A stretch of DNA of 64,000 bases from Urechidicola vernalis (GCF_031846385.1 NZ_JAVRHV010000004.1:1-64000), one strand, 5' to 3'; positions 15,959-25,853 are shown, counted from the first letter of the stretch. Made by a program: numbers and translations. The notes: a model not told the origin generated them from the letters alone.

Positions 15959-17074
15959 TTAATTAATTAAATCTTCTCTAATTCCACCACTGGCAAACAA
16001 TGCTCTCATTCTATCTACCTGCCCATTAGTAAACATATACATACAAGAATCATCAACATAATCCATATAATTCATATGCATATCTCTAGATCTACAATGA
16101 GAAATTACTTCATTAGGTCCAGGGCAATAGTAATTAGGTCTGTCTGAACTTGGAGTATCACCTACAAAATCGTCTTGCTTACAACGGCCATCACCCCAGA
16201 TATGTCTTAGGTTTAAGTAGTGCCCTACTTCATGAGTTCCAGTTCTTCCTTGATCAAATGGTTGAGTAGCCGTTCCATTTGTTCCAAAGTATTTATGACC
16301 AATTACAACACCATCCGTAGTTTGTGAACCACCAGGAAATTGGGCGTATCCTAAAATAGTATTACTTCCTGATGTTAAATAATTTACCACCCATATATTT
16401 AAATGAGTTGATGGTGAAATAGCATCCTGACCACCATTACTTGAATATTTCATAGAGTTGTCAGTCGGCCAAGAAGTTCTGTTACTTTGTTTGATAGTTG
16501 TTCCTGCTAGGGTGAATTGTACATTAGCATTTCCCGCTACTCCTGAAAAATCACTAGGTATAGAACTAAAGTCACCATTACTTGCAGAAAAATCGGCATT
16601 TAATACATCAATTTGAGATTGAATTTGAGATTGAGAAATGTTTTCACTAGAGTTATTATAAATTACATGAACATAAACAGGGATATTAACAGTACCTTCA
16701 TATGGTGTAGGTTCTTCGCCTCCACCACCGCCATTGCCGCCGCCATTGCCATTTCCTCCACCTGGTCTATCAGGTTTTTTACCAGCAATAAACTGACGCG
16801 TGTGTTTTTCTACATTATACATTTTTTGATACAAACCAGGGTTAGCGTCTAACTGTTGGTTTAATACTTTCATAGAAAAACATTTTTCTACAATTCCTTT
16901 TCCATTCGCAACTTTGCCGGTGTCATCTGACTGATCTGTATATAGGTAAAAATCGGTCATGTCAACATCTTGAGCAACAGATAATTCATCCGATGATGGG
17001 ACAATTTCAGATTGATCTTCACAAGAAATTAGAAATGCTGTACATAGTAAAAGTAATAAGCAACTTTTTTTCAT
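15959..17074 (-). CDS. M43-family (pappalysin-like) zinc metalloprotease lipoprotein
   Basis: An extracytoplasmic protease with lipobox LISC (Cys18). The Zn motif is HEVGHYLNLRHIWG (HExxHxxGxxH class), and the Met-turn region is MNYMDYVDDSCMYMFT, both typical of cytophagalysin-type M43 peptidases. A Gly/Asn-rich linker (GGGNGNGGGNGGGGG, about residue 105-120) separates an N-terminal propeptide-like region from the catalytic domain (about 125-370). No C-terminal sorting domain (Por type) is present. It has its own terminator. The substrate is unknown. Confidence 0.9.
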   Translation of the reverse strand: MKKSCLLLLLCTAFLISCEDQSEIVPSSDELSVAQDVDMTDFYLYTDQSDDTGKVANGKGIVEKCFSMKVLNQQLDANPGLYQKMYNVEKHTRQFIAGKKPDRPGGGNGNGGGNGGGGGEEPTPYEGTVNIPVYVHVIYNNSSENISQSQIQSQIDVLNADFSASNGDFSSIPSDFSGVAGNANVQFTLAGTTIKQSNRTSWPTDNSMKYSSNGGQDAISPSTHLNIWVVNYLTSGSNTILGYAQFPGGSQTTDGVVIGHKYFGTNGTATQPFDQGRTGTHEVGHYLNLRHIWGDGRCKQDDFVGDTPSSDRPNYYCPGPNEVISHCRSRDMHMNYMDYVDDSCMYMFTNGQVDRMRALFASGGIREDLIN

Positions 17075-17237
17075 TTTAAATAATTTAAGTTAGTAATAAT
17101 TTGAGGTCGTTTAGCAATTTTTCGACATCCCAATTTAACAAAAAAATATTAAAATGCTCGGGGGTAGTTGATTATGAGTTTAATTAAAGAAGAAAAATTA
17201 ATGAAAAATAGATTTGATTGAATTTTATTCAAAAAAA

Positions 17238-18455
17238 CTATCTAAGCATCATCTGTGCTTTTTGCACTGCACCTACTAAAACATCAATTTCTTCTTTGGT
17301 ATTGTAAAATGAAAATGAGGCTCTAACGGTACCTGGTATTTTATAAAAATCCATAATAGGTTGTGCACAATGATGTCCAGTACGAACAGCGACTCCAAGT
17401 TTATCTAATATCACACCAATGTCATAAGGGTGGATTCCTTCTATGTTAAATGAAATGACTGACGTTTTCTTAGATGAAGTACCGTATATTTTAAGACCGT
17501 CAATCTTAAGTAGTTCCGAAGTTCCGTATTCGAGAAGTTCCTTTTCTTTAGTTTCAATTATATCAAAACCGATTGCATTTGCATAATCTAATGCTGCTCC
17601 AAATGCAATTCCACCACAAATATTTGGTGTTCCAGCTTCGAATTTATGAGGTAAATCTGCATAGGTAGTTTTTTCAAAAGTGACCTCTTTAATCATTTCA
17701 CCTCCGCCTTGGTATGGTGGTAGTTTATTAAGCCATTCTTCTTTTCCGTAAAGCATCCCAACTCCTGTTGGTCCATAAATTTTATGTGCAGATGCCACAT
17801 AGAAATCAACATCTAATGCTTGTACATCAGGCTTAATATGCGGACAAGCCTGAGCGCCATCAATTAAAACAGCAGCACCCACTTTATGCGCTTTTTTTAT
17901 GATTTCTTCAATTGGGTTAATAGTTCCTAAAGCATTCGATATATGATTGGTAAAGACCAATTTAGTTTTTTCAGAAAGTAATTGATCATAGGCATCCATT
18001 TGTAATTCTCCTTCTTGGTTCATAGGAATTACTTTTAGAACTGCACCTGTGCGTTCGCACAACATTTGCCACGGAACAATATTAGAATGATGTTCTAAAG
18101 CAGAAACAATAATCTCATCGCCCTTTTCAAGAATTTCTGCAAATCCGGTTGCGATAATGTTGATGCTATGAGTTGTACCTGAAGTCATAATGATTTCAAA
18201 AGACTTCTTAGCATTGAAATGTTTTTGAATTTTTAAACGCGCCTCTTCGTATTTATCGGTTGCTTCCTGGCTTAAGGTGTGCACACCTCTGTGAATATTG
18301 GCATTGTAATTAGAATAGTAGTCTACAATTGCATCAATAACCGGTTGCGGTGTTTGTGCAGTTGCAGCATTGTCGAAATACACCAATGGTTTTCCGTTTA
18401 CTTTTCGGTTTAAAATCGGAAATTCTGATCGGATCTTTTCTATATCAAATGCCAT
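17238..18455 (-). CDS. sufS: Cysteine desulfurase SufS
   Basis: A PLP enzyme that takes sulfur from cysteine for Fe-S cluster assembly. The PLP Lys225 lies in ASAHKIYGPTG; the Asp of LIDGAQACPH is present; the catalytic Cys362 lies in RTGHHCAQPIM. The 405-aa length is typical of group II (SufS/CsdA) enzymes. It is monocistronic here, about 40 kb from sufABCD, and no SufE is next to it. It could serve as CsdA, but no other desulfurase is in the window. Confidence 0.93.
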   Translation of the reverse strand: MAFDIEKIRSEFPILNRKVNGKPLVYFDNAATAQTPQPVIDAIVDYYSNYNANIHRGVHTLSQEATDKYEEARLKIQKHFNAKKSFEIIMTSGTTHSINIIATGFAEILEKGDEIIVSALEHHSNIVPWQMLCERTGAVLKVIPMNQEGELQMDAYDQLLSEKTKLVFTNHISNALGTINPIEEIIKKAHKVGAAVLIDGAQACPHIKPDVQALDVDFYVASAHKIYGPTGVGMLYGKEEWLNKLPPYQGGGEMIKEVTFEKTTYADLPHKFEAGTPNICGGIAFGAALDYANAIGFDIIETKEKELLEYGTSELLKIDGLKIYGTSSKKTSVISFNIEGIHPYDIGVILDKLGVAVRTGHHCAQPIMDFYKIPGTVRASFSFYNTKEEIDVLVGAVQKAQMMLR

Positions 18456-18481
18456 AATATGCTAATTGTCTGAATAAGATA

Positions 18482-18489
18482 CAAAACTA
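18482..18489 (-). promoter_or_regulatory. -7 promoter box for sufS
   Basis: TAGTTTTG on the minus strand matches TAnnTTTG, 27 bp before the ATG at 18455. A second box of the same kind (TATTTTTG, 18502-18509, plus strand) faces the M14 peptidase gene. Confidence 0.35.
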
Positions 18490-18550
18490 CAAATTAAGTG
18501 CTATTTTTGATGCAATCTAAATTGGAATTATCTCAATAATTATTAGCTCT

Positions 18551-19783
18551 ATGAACATTCTTAAAAAGTTAACGCTAACTATTTTAACTTCTGCATTAAT
18601 TGCTAGTTGTGCCACTGGAAAATTAAAAACATATGATGTACTTAAGCCCTCTGATACTTCAACCAGAGAAATAAGTTATCAAGAAAAGAAAATATTTAGC
18701 CCAGATGAGGTAGTCTATGCAGACAATCAATTTTTAGGGGCACGTTTAAATAGCTTTGAAAAGTTAAACGATTCTACATACCAAGCAACTATTTTGCCTG
18801 AGAATGAACCGATAAATCAAAGCCCAAATTATGCATTTCAAATTTGGTCTAAATCGGAGAAAGAAATTTATTTAAAATTAAATTATCCAACATCTGTTCA
18901 TCGTTATTGGCCAAAATTAAGCGATAATAGATTGCACTGGTATCCAATAGACTCTAGCCGATATAAATTAGTGGATTCTCTTCAAAACGCACTATTAAAG
19001 TTAAAAATTTCTCCTAAAAAACAATGGGTTTCTGCACAAGAAATATGGAATTCAGACGACAATAAACAATGGTCTGAAACAACGTCAAATCATGAGAACG
19101 TTCGCTATTCAGTTATTGGTAAGAGTAAATTAGGAAAAGACATCATTGCCTTAGATATCTATAAAGATTCTCCAAAGAAAAAAGACATGATTGTGGTGGT
19201 AAGCCGCCAACATCCGCCAGAAGTAACGGGTTATTTGGCCATGCAATCTTTTGTTGAAGAACTATTAAGTGACACAAGATTGTCAAAAGATTTTTTAGAG
19301 AAACATAGAATATTGGTTGTTCCAATGATCAATCCAGATGGTGTAGATTTAGGACATTGGCGTCATAATACTGGAGGAGTCGATTTAAATAGAGATTGGG
19401 CTTATTATAAACAAACCGAGGTTGATGTAGCCGTGAACTATCTTGTTAATGAGTCAAACAAATATAAAAACAAGGTACTATTCGGTATCGATTTTCACTC
19501 CACCCAAACAGATTTATATTACACAATTCCTGAAGAAACAAAATCAGTTATCCATCCATTTAAAGACTATTGGATTCAAGGGATTGATGACGCATTTGAA
19601 GGGTATACGCCAGATGACCAGCCTTATGCTTTAGAGCAACCCGTTTCAAAAACTTGGTTCTACAAACAGTTTGGTGCAGAAGCCATGACCTACGAGATTG
19701 GAGATGAAACACCACGTGATTTTATAGACGCTAAAGCTAGAGTGGCGGCAAAGGAAATGATGAAGTTGTTAATTCTGAGATAA
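18551..19783 (+). CDS. M14-family zinc carboxypeptidase lipoprotein
   Basis: A secreted carboxypeptidase anchored as a lipoprotein (lipobox LIASC, Cys20). An N-terminal region of about 150 residues precedes the M14 domain (about 180-410). Zn ligands are His221 and Glu224 in RQHPPEVTG and the His of GIDFHST. The substrate-binding motif is VDLNRDW, and the catalytic Glu is in TYEIGDETPRD. Peptidase function is well supported; specificity is not. It is followed after 4 bp by a serine hydrolase gene, so the pair is probably co-transcribed. Confidence 0.9.
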   Translation: MNILKKLTLTILTSALIASCATGKLKTYDVLKPSDTSTREISYQEKKIFSPDEVVYADNQFLGARLNSFEKLNDSTYQATILPENEPINQSPNYAFQIWSKSEKEIYLKLNYPTSVHRYWPKLSDNRLHWYPIDSSRYKLVDSLQNALLKLKISPKKQWVSAQEIWNSDDNKQWSETTSNHENVRYSVIGKSKLGKDIIALDIYKDSPKKKDMIVVVSRQHPPEVTGYLAMQSFVEELLSDTRLSKDFLEKHRILVVPMINPDGVDLGHWRHNTGGVDLNRDWAYYKQTEVDVAVNYLVNESNKYKNKVLFGIDFHSTQTDLYYTIPEETKSVIHPFKDYWIQGIDDAFEGYTPDDQPYALEQPVSKTWFYKQFGAEAMTYEIGDETPRDFIDAKARVAAKEMMKLLILR

Positions 19784-19787
19784 GTAT

Positions 19788-21122
19788 ATGAAAAAGTTTT
19801 TTAAGTATTTCGTAATATTCTTGGCTCTTGGGTTGGTATATACAGTGTATACAAACTATCCGAGGCTCAATTTAATTACAGGTTTTTCCGCAAAAAGTAC
19901 GGCTTCAATCGTGTTTTTAGCGGATAGGACATTAGAATCGGTAGAAGAATTTGACAATAACTTTCCTCCAATTACGGAAGGTGCTAGTAGTGTAGATAAA
20001 GTTTCTAAAACTACATCGGCCAAGGTGTTTGGATTGAAAAAAAGAACGGCAGTTTATAGGGAAGGCCTTGGGGCCGTTTTGGTGAACGATGAATATGACG
20101 AGAACGAACCCTATCTCGTTCCGAAAAGAGATAAAACACCAAAAGCACTTCCGTTTCCTTATGGGAATTTACCTCAAAAAGATACCGTATTTAAAAATGT
20201 TGATTATAACAGGATTAACGGAGCTGTAGATCAGGCTTTTGATAAAAATGGGGACTGGAATAAGAAGACGAGGTCTTTATTAGTTGTTTATAAGGATCAG
20301 ATTATTGCTGAGCAATACGCAGATGGCTTCGACGAAAATTCATTGCATTTGGGTTGGTCTATGACAAAAAGTGTGATGAGCACTGTTTATGGGGTTTTGA
20401 ACGAACAAGGAAAAATGGATGTGAATTCGCGTGCACCAATTGTGGAATGGCAGAACGATGAACGCGCTGAAATTACAATTAACAATCTGTTACAAATGAA
20501 TAGTGGCTTGGATTGGGTAGAGGATTATTTTATCATTTCTGATGTAACCAAAATGTTGTTTTTAGAGAGTGACATGACGAAATCGGCTATTGAAAAACCA
20601 CTTGTTGGTAAACCAAATGAGTCTTGGTATTACTCTTCTGGAACGAGTAATTTATTATCCGGAATTTTAAGAAATCAATTTGATTCACGTCAAGCCTATT
20701 TAGATTTTTGGTATTCTGATTTTATTGACAGAATTGGAATGCATTCCATGACTGTTGAAGCCGATATGGCAGGAAATTATGTAGCCTCATCATATGCATG
20801 GGCTACTGCGCGCGATTGGGCAAAATTTGGTTTGTTGTACGAGCACGATGGCAATTGGAATGGAGATCAAGTATTAACTGCAGAGTGGATTGATTATGCC
20901 ACTACTCCAACCAATACATCTAACAATACCTATGGAGCACAACTTTGGTTAAATGCAAATGGGAAATTCCCGGATGCGCCTAGAAATATGTTTTATGCCG
21001 ATGGATTTCAAGGCCAACATGTTTTTGTATTACAAGATCAAGATTTAGTTATTGTTAGAACGGGACTGTCGGATATTGACTACAATTATATCATTAAAGA
21101 AGTATTAGAGAGTATTAAGTAG
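19788..21122 (+). CDS. Class C beta-lactamase-like serine hydrolase
   Basis: A 444-aa protein with an N-terminal membrane helix (about residues 5-22) and a beta-lactamase/esterase fold domain. The nucleophile motif SxxK is Ser191-Lys194 (GWSMTKSV). A YSSGTSN segment near 277 matches the YxN-like second motif, and the C-terminal DGFQGQHVFV takes the place of the KTG/HxG strand. The family includes esterases, D-amino peptidases and lactamases, so specificity cannot be told. It follows the M14 gene by 4 bp and ends before a strong bidirectional terminator. Confidence 0.85.
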   Translation: MKKFFKYFVIFLALGLVYTVYTNYPRLNLITGFSAKSTASIVFLADRTLESVEEFDNNFPPITEGASSVDKVSKTTSAKVFGLKKRTAVYREGLGAVLVNDEYDENEPYLVPKRDKTPKALPFPYGNLPQKDTVFKNVDYNRINGAVDQAFDKNGDWNKKTRSLLVVYKDQIIAEQYADGFDENSLHLGWSMTKSVMSTVYGVLNEQGKMDVNSRAPIVEWQNDERAEITINNLLQMNSGLDWVEDYFIISDVTKMLFLESDMTKSAIEKPLVGKPNESWYYSSGTSNLLSGILRNQFDSRQAYLDFWYSDFIDRIGMHSMTVEADMAGNYVASSYAWATARDWAKFGLLYEHDGNWNGDQVLTAEWIDYATTPTNTSNNTYGAQLWLNANGKFPDAPRNMFYADGFQGQHVFVLQDQDLVIVRTGLSDIDYNYIIKEVLESIK

Positions 21123-21160
21123 CGTGAGCTGTTATGCTACCTTTCATTGGATTGACAATT

Positions 21161-21198
21161 AAAAAACCCAGTTCTGAAAATACAGAACTGGGTTTTTT
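21161..21198. terminator. Bidirectional terminator between serine hydrolase and M1 peptidase
   Basis: A perfect 16-bp stem, AAAAAACCCAGTTCTG paired with CAGAACTGGGTTTTTT, encloses a 6-nt loop. It has T-runs on both strands and lies between two convergent genes. Confidence 0.88.
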
Positions 21199-21217
21199 AA
21201 TTATAAGAATTGTCTTA

Positions 21218-23089
21218 CTAATTTTTAACTTCTAAATCTGCTGGTTGTTCTTCACCAACAAGTTCAATAACATTATTGGTTCTATCAACATCCGCCATTA
21301 ATTGAGAAGGGTCAATCTCTACAGATTTAATATCCTTAGATGCTTTAATTGTATATGTTGGATGCACCCAAGCCCAGTTGCTTAAAACAGTCGCTTGTGT
21401 AGGTTTTTGGCCTAACATCATTTGTAACGGAATGTAAAAATCTTCAGAAGTACCATCCGTATAGTTAACGGTTACATCAACAGGCATTGGCATTTTACCA
21501 ATTCTTTCTAAAGTGATGTTTTTATTTGCTACTACTTTAATACCGAAATCTATAGTATGTGTAGTTTTAGCAAATTCGTTTAAATACCAATCTAATTGCA
21601 TTCCAGAAACTTTTTCTGCAGTCCTTTTAATGTCGTTTGGAGTTGGATGTTTAAATGAAAAATCTTCAAAATACTTATGAATAGTTTTGGCAAGATTTTC
21701 TTTACCAATTACATATTCTAATTGTGCTAAAAATACAGCCCCTTTGCTATAAGCAGCAGCACCATATGCGCTATTGTATTTGTAATGATCTGCATAGGTT
21801 GTTAATGGTTGCTCTTTTCCAGAATTTGCCAAACCGATGTAACCTCTATAAGATCCACTCGCAGGATTACTGCTTTTTCTCTCCATCACTTCATTCATTG
21901 CTCTACCAGAAATGTATGATGTAAATCCTTCATCCATCCATTCGTGTTTTGTTTCATTGGTAGCCAATAAAAATTGGAACCAAGTGTGCGCAAATTCGTG
22001 AGCCGTAACTCCAATTAAACTTCCTAGATTTCTACCACCTGTAATTAAGGTACACATAGCATATTCCATACCGCCATCACCTCCTTGAATAACAGAATAT
22101 TGCTTGTAAGGATATTGTCCAATATGCTTGTTGAAATAAGAAAGGATATCGGCTGTTTTAGGTTGTAATAATTTCCAGTTTTTTGTGATCGTTGAATCGT
22201 TTTTGTAAAAGAAGTGCAATTCAACATCATTCTCTGCTATTATTTTATCATGAATATATTCAGGATCTGCAGCCCATGTAAAGTCATGTACATTTGGTGC
22301 TTTAAAATGCCAAGTTAATTTTTCACCTTCTGGCAATTTCATTTTCTTATCCGGATTTTCATATCCATGCCCAACTTCTTGCGCATTTTGTAAATAACCA
22401 GTTCCACCAATAGTGTAGTCCTTATCGATATGAATTGTTACATCATAATCTCCCCAAACCCCATGAAACTCGCGAGCAATATATTCTCTTGCGCTCCAAC
22501 CTTCAAAATCATATTCGGCAATTTTAGGAAACCATTGCGCCATTGATAAAGCAATTCCTTCCTTACTATTTCTACCGTTTCTTCTAATTTGTAAAGGAAC
22601 TTGTGCTTCCCAAACCATTTCAAAAGTGGATTTTTTTCCAGATGCTAAAGGTGTATTTAAAGTTACTTTTAAGATAGTTCCAATAACTTCAAATTTTACA
22701 GGCTTTCCGTCTTGTTTTAATGAAAGTATTTTTTGATAACCTATTTCATTCGGTTTTAATTTTGCAATTCTAGATTCATAAACAGGTCTGTATTTAGAAC
22801 CTACATTCTCAACCATTCTTTTATCTGGATCGTCAATATTTTGCAAACGAACATCCATATTGCTTCCTGGTTGAAAAGCGTTAAAGAACAAGTGATAAAA
22901 CACTTTATCCAAATCGTCTGGTGAATTATTGGTGTAAACCAATTTTTGATTTCCTTTATATTGATATGTATTCACATCCATATCGATATCCATGGTGTAA
23001 TCTACATGTTGTTGCCAATATGAATGTGATTGCGCAGATAACGAAACAATACACAGGCATAATAAAGAGGTTAAGATTAGTTTTTTCAT
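21218..23089 (-). CDS. M1-family metallopeptidase, secreted
   Basis: A gluzincin aminopeptidase with an N-terminal signal peptide (SLSAQ cleavage near residue 20). The Zn motif is HEFAH (364-368) with the third ligand Glu387 (HExxH-x18-E). The GGMEYAM segment (339-345) corresponds to the exopeptidase GAMEN motif. A beta-rich N-domain fills residues 25-270. At 623 aa it is a short form without the large C-terminal helical domain. It is the last gene of MBL-S8-M1 and ends at the shared terminator. Confidence 0.92.
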   Translation of the reverse strand: MKKLILTSLLCLCIVSLSAQSHSYWQQHVDYTMDIDMDVNTYQYKGNQKLVYTNNSPDDLDKVFYHLFFNAFQPGSNMDVRLQNIDDPDKRMVENVGSKYRPVYESRIAKLKPNEIGYQKILSLKQDGKPVKFEVIGTILKVTLNTPLASGKKSTFEMVWEAQVPLQIRRNGRNSKEGIALSMAQWFPKIAEYDFEGWSAREYIAREFHGVWGDYDVTIHIDKDYTIGGTGYLQNAQEVGHGYENPDKKMKLPEGEKLTWHFKAPNVHDFTWAADPEYIHDKIIAENDVELHFFYKNDSTITKNWKLLQPKTADILSYFNKHIGQYPYKQYSVIQGGDGGMEYAMCTLITGGRNLGSLIGVTAHEFAHTWFQFLLATNETKHEWMDEGFTSYISGRAMNEVMERKSSNPASGSYRGYIGLANSGKEQPLTTYADHYKYNSAYGAAAYSKGAVFLAQLEYVIGKENLAKTIHKYFEDFSFKHPTPNDIKRTAEKVSGMQLDWYLNEFAKTTHTIDFGIKVVANKNITLERIGKMPMPVDVTVNYTDGTSEDFYIPLQMMLGQKPTQATVLSNWAWVHPTYTIKASKDIKSVEIDPSQLMADVDRTNNVIELVGEEQPADLEVKN

Positions 23090-23111
23090 GCTACTGAATT
23101 TAGGTTATTAT

Positions 23112-24773
23112 TTATTTTTGGTTAACTATTTGATTTGCTAAAACTAAGGCATTGTATGCGTTTAAGATACTTCCTGAAACTGATAGGTCTTTAAAAGCAA
23201 CTAAGGTTTCATCGCCACCTGGCAATAATACATCAAAATTCACTTTTGTTCCAGAATTCATAATAATATGTTTTACTTGGCTTGCAGAAAGTTCTGGATA
23301 GTAAGATCTAATCAATGCAGCAACTCCCGCTACTGCCGGAGCGGCCATAGATGTTCCTTGAATCGATTCATATTCATTATTAGGAACCGTCGAATAAATT
23401 TCAGATCCTGGAGCGAAAATATCTACATTCTTTCTTCCGTAATTAGAAAATGATGAAACTAAATTTTTATCGTAATGCTTCGTAATAGATCCAATAGTAA
23501 TTACATTGTCTACTATTTCAGTAATTTTATCTGGAGCATCTGTTGGAAAGTTATTTACTTTATCAATATTCTTCGCATCGTTTCCGGCAGCATGTACTAA
23601 AAGTACGTCATGTTTCTCGGCATATTTTATTGCATCATAAACCCATTCTGCGTTTGGCGAGTATGATTTTCCAAAACTCATATTAATTACTTTAGCACCA
23701 TTGTCTACAGCATATCTAATGGCAAGGGCAACATCTTTGTCATATTCATCTCCATCTGGTATAGCACGTACAGAAAGTAATTGTACATTTTGAGCAACTC
23801 CATTCATTCCGGCACCATTATTTCGGGTAGCGAATCCAATTCCCGATACATGCGTTCCATGCATTTCATCTTCTAAAGAACCAATTACATAGTTATTTCC
23901 GTAAGGTACATCAGAGAGATTAGTTACATCATCATTGGTTTTTCTACCATTAAATTCAAGATTGTAGTTGAAATCTGCCTGCCCTTTATAATAGTCTTTC
24001 CCTTCTTGAAGTTTTTCAATAAACTCTTGCGGACTTCTGCCTGCAGCGACAACTTTTATTAAATAAGGGTCGATTTTATCTTGAGGTAATGTCTTTAATT
24101 CGTCTATTGAATAAGTAGATTTGTTCAATTCTTTTTGCGCAAAAGCATCGCTTTTAGAAATGCGTTCTAATAGCCCCGAAAAAAAGGAAACATTCATTTG
24201 TAATTCCTCGTTTTTCTCATTGAACTCGGCCTTTAGTTCTTTGTAAAAGACATACTCTTTTTGTTGAGATTCTGATACTTCTTCCTCTGAAACTCCATCG
24301 TAAGTTTTGCTTAACGCTGCATACAATCTTGTTAATTCTAATTGCTCTGGGTTCGCGGTTCCTTCAGGGCCGCCTAAAAAATTCCAACCATTAATATCAT
24401 CAACATACCCGTTTTTATCATCATCTTTTCCGTTGTTTGGAATCTCATCAATATTGGTCCAAACGTTGTCTTTTAAATCTTCATGTGTAATATCAATACC
24501 AGAATCAATAACTCCAACAATTACCGTTTCCCCTTTCTTATCGGCTAAAAACTCGTAGGCTTTTTCGATACTCATACCCGGAATAGAGTCCGTTGCCAAA
24601 TCGACCTGAGGCCATTTCTGTAATTCCTCTAAATACATTTCCTGTTGTTTTGCAGGCACATTTATGGTTTCAAATGTATTCTCTGGAACAGGAATTTTAT
24701 GAATTGATTTTGAGGGATTACAACTCGCTAATAGGGCTATAAATCCTAAACTTAAAAAAGATGTTTTGTTCAT
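23112..24773 (-). CDS. S8-family subtilisin-like serine protease lipoprotein
   Basis: A lipoprotein (lipobox LLASC, Cys18) with the subtilase triad Asp90 (VGVIDSGID), His305 (MHGTHVSGI) and Ser475 (QGTSMAAPAVAG). An insertion of about 200 residues, rich in charged helix, lies between the Asp and His motifs, far longer than in plain subtilisin. An NDDDKNGYVDD-like acidic loop after the Asp suggests Ca binding. The oxyanion Asn is in HAAGND. It follows the MBL gene by 7 bp and precedes the M1 peptidase by 22 bp. Confidence 0.92.
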   Translation of the reverse strand: MNKTSFLSLGFIALLASCNPSKSIHKIPVPENTFETINVPAKQQEMYLEELQKWPQVDLATDSIPGMSIEKAYEFLADKKGETVIVGVIDSGIDITHEDLKDNVWTNIDEIPNNGKDDDKNGYVDDINGWNFLGGPEGTANPEQLELTRLYAALSKTYDGVSEEEVSESQQKEYVFYKELKAEFNEKNEELQMNVSFFSGLLERISKSDAFAQKELNKSTYSIDELKTLPQDKIDPYLIKVVAAGRSPQEFIEKLQEGKDYYKGQADFNYNLEFNGRKTNDDVTNLSDVPYGNNYVIGSLEDEMHGTHVSGIGFATRNNGAGMNGVAQNVQLLSVRAIPDGDEYDKDVALAIRYAVDNGAKVINMSFGKSYSPNAEWVYDAIKYAEKHDVLLVHAAGNDAKNIDKVNNFPTDAPDKITEIVDNVITIGSITKHYDKNLVSSFSNYGRKNVDIFAPGSEIYSTVPNNEYESIQGTSMAAPAVAGVAALIRSYYPELSASQVKHIIMNSGTKVNFDVLLPGGDETLVAFKDLSVSGSILNAYNALVLANQIVNQK

Positions 24774-24780
24774 TTACTAT

Positions 24781-25641
24781 TTAATTAAAAATTTCTGAGA
24801 ATTTAAATGTTTGGTTTAATCGAACTCCCTTTTCGGTGTCCTTAACCGTACATAATTCTGTTTTACAATCGTGCTCTAAAAAAAGATAATAGTTTTGGTT
24901 AGCAGCAATCTTTAGAAATTTTTCTTTTTCTTGAATTGTGAGCAACGGTCTGGTATCATATCCCATAACATATGGTAAAGGAATGTGTCCGGTAGTTGGT
25001 AACAAATCAGCCATAAATACCAAGGTTTTATCTTGATATTTAAGCATTGGTAGCATTTGTTTTTCTGTATGTCCGTCTACAAATAAGACGTCGAATCCAA
25101 GCGAAGTGTTTATAATTGAATCAGTACTATTATGGTTTATAAAGTTTAACTGACCACTTTCTTCAATTGGAGTTATATTTTCTTTTAAAAAGGAGGCTTT
25201 TTCTCTAGCATTTGGTTTGGTAGCCCAATCCCAATGGTTAGAATTACTCCAAAATTTTGCATTTTTAAATGCGGGTTGATAAAAGGTTTTATCGTTATTC
25301 CATTCAATGGCACCTCCGCAATGATCAAAGTGCAAATGCGTTAAGAATACATCGGTAATATCATCTCTATGAAAACCTAAATTGGCTAAAGATGTATCTA
25401 AGGTAAAATTGCCAAATAGGTAATAATATCCAAAAAATTTGTCCGATTGTTTGTTTCCCATACCCGTATCAACAAGAATTAAACGGTCACCATCTTCAAT
25501 TAAAAGACAACGCATGCTTAAATCAATCATATTATTGGAGTCTGCTGGATTGGTTCTTTGCCACAAACTTTTTGGCACAACGCCAAACATGGCACCACCA
25601 TCAAGTTTAAAATTTCCAGTTTCTAAAGGGTATAACTTCAT
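24781..25641 (-). CDS. MBL-fold metallo-hydrolase
   Basis: A cytosolic 286-aa metallo-beta-lactamase-fold protein. The metal site THLHFDHCGG (HxHxDH) is at about residue 98-107, with further His in FVDGHTEKQ and FLEHDCKTE. The N-terminal strand pattern (GGAMFGVVPKSLWQR) resembles the quorum-quenching lactonase/glyoxalase branch, but the substrate is not determined by sequence. It is the first gene of the three-gene unit with S8 and M1 peptidases. Confidence 0.85.
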   Translation of the reverse strand: MKLYPLETGNFKLDGGAMFGVVPKSLWQRTNPADSNNMIDLSMRCLLIEDGDRLILVDTGMGNKQSDKFFGYYYLFGNFTLDTSLANLGFHRDDITDVFLTHLHFDHCGGAIEWNNDKTFYQPAFKNAKFWSNSNHWDWATKPNAREKASFLKENITPIEESGQLNFINHNSTDSIINTSLGFDVLFVDGHTEKQMLPMLKYQDKTLVFMADLLPTTGHIPLPYVMGYDTRPLLTIQEKEKFLKIAANQNYYLFLEHDCKTELCTVKDTEKGVRLNQTFKFSEIFN

Positions 25642-25702
25642 CTATTCTTATGCGGCTGCAAAGGTCTGAAATTAAAACAATTATTTCTGTTAAAAAAATT
25701 AA

Positions 25703-25732
25703 AAAACCGCCAATACAAAGTAAGGCGGTTTT
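25703..25732 (-). terminator. Terminator after tRNA-Cys
   Basis: AACCGCC and GGCGGTT arms with a 12-nt loop, followed by TTTTTT on the minus strand. It lies just past the 3' end of the tRNA. Confidence 0.75.
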
Positions 25733-25737
25733 CTAGA

Positions 25738-25807
25738 GGCGTCGAACGGATTCGAACCGATGTACAAGCTTTTGCAGAGCTCTGCCTAGCCACTCGGCCA
25801 CGACGCC
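25738..25807 (-). tRNA. tRNA-Cys (GCA)
   Basis: Read on the minus strand it folds as a cloverleaf: a perfect 7-bp acceptor stem GGCGTCG/CGACGCC, D arm GCC...GGC, anticodon stem GAGCT/AGCTT with loop CTGCAAA (anticodon GCA), and T loop TTCGAAT. The 70-nt gene does not encode CCA. One T-stem pair is a mismatch. Confidence 0.95.
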
Positions 25808-25853
25808 AATAAGGCTGCAAATTTAATTATTTTTATTTTGCAAACAAGTATTT

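Noticed and set aside
16700..16760. The G/C-rich repeat in the M43 gene as an inserted element
   Set aside because: It is an in-frame Gly/Asn linker between propeptide and catalytic domain.
19788..21122. An antibiotic-resistance beta-lactamase
   Set aside because: The fold fits, but the family is mostly esterases and peptidases, and the KTG motif is not in its usual form.
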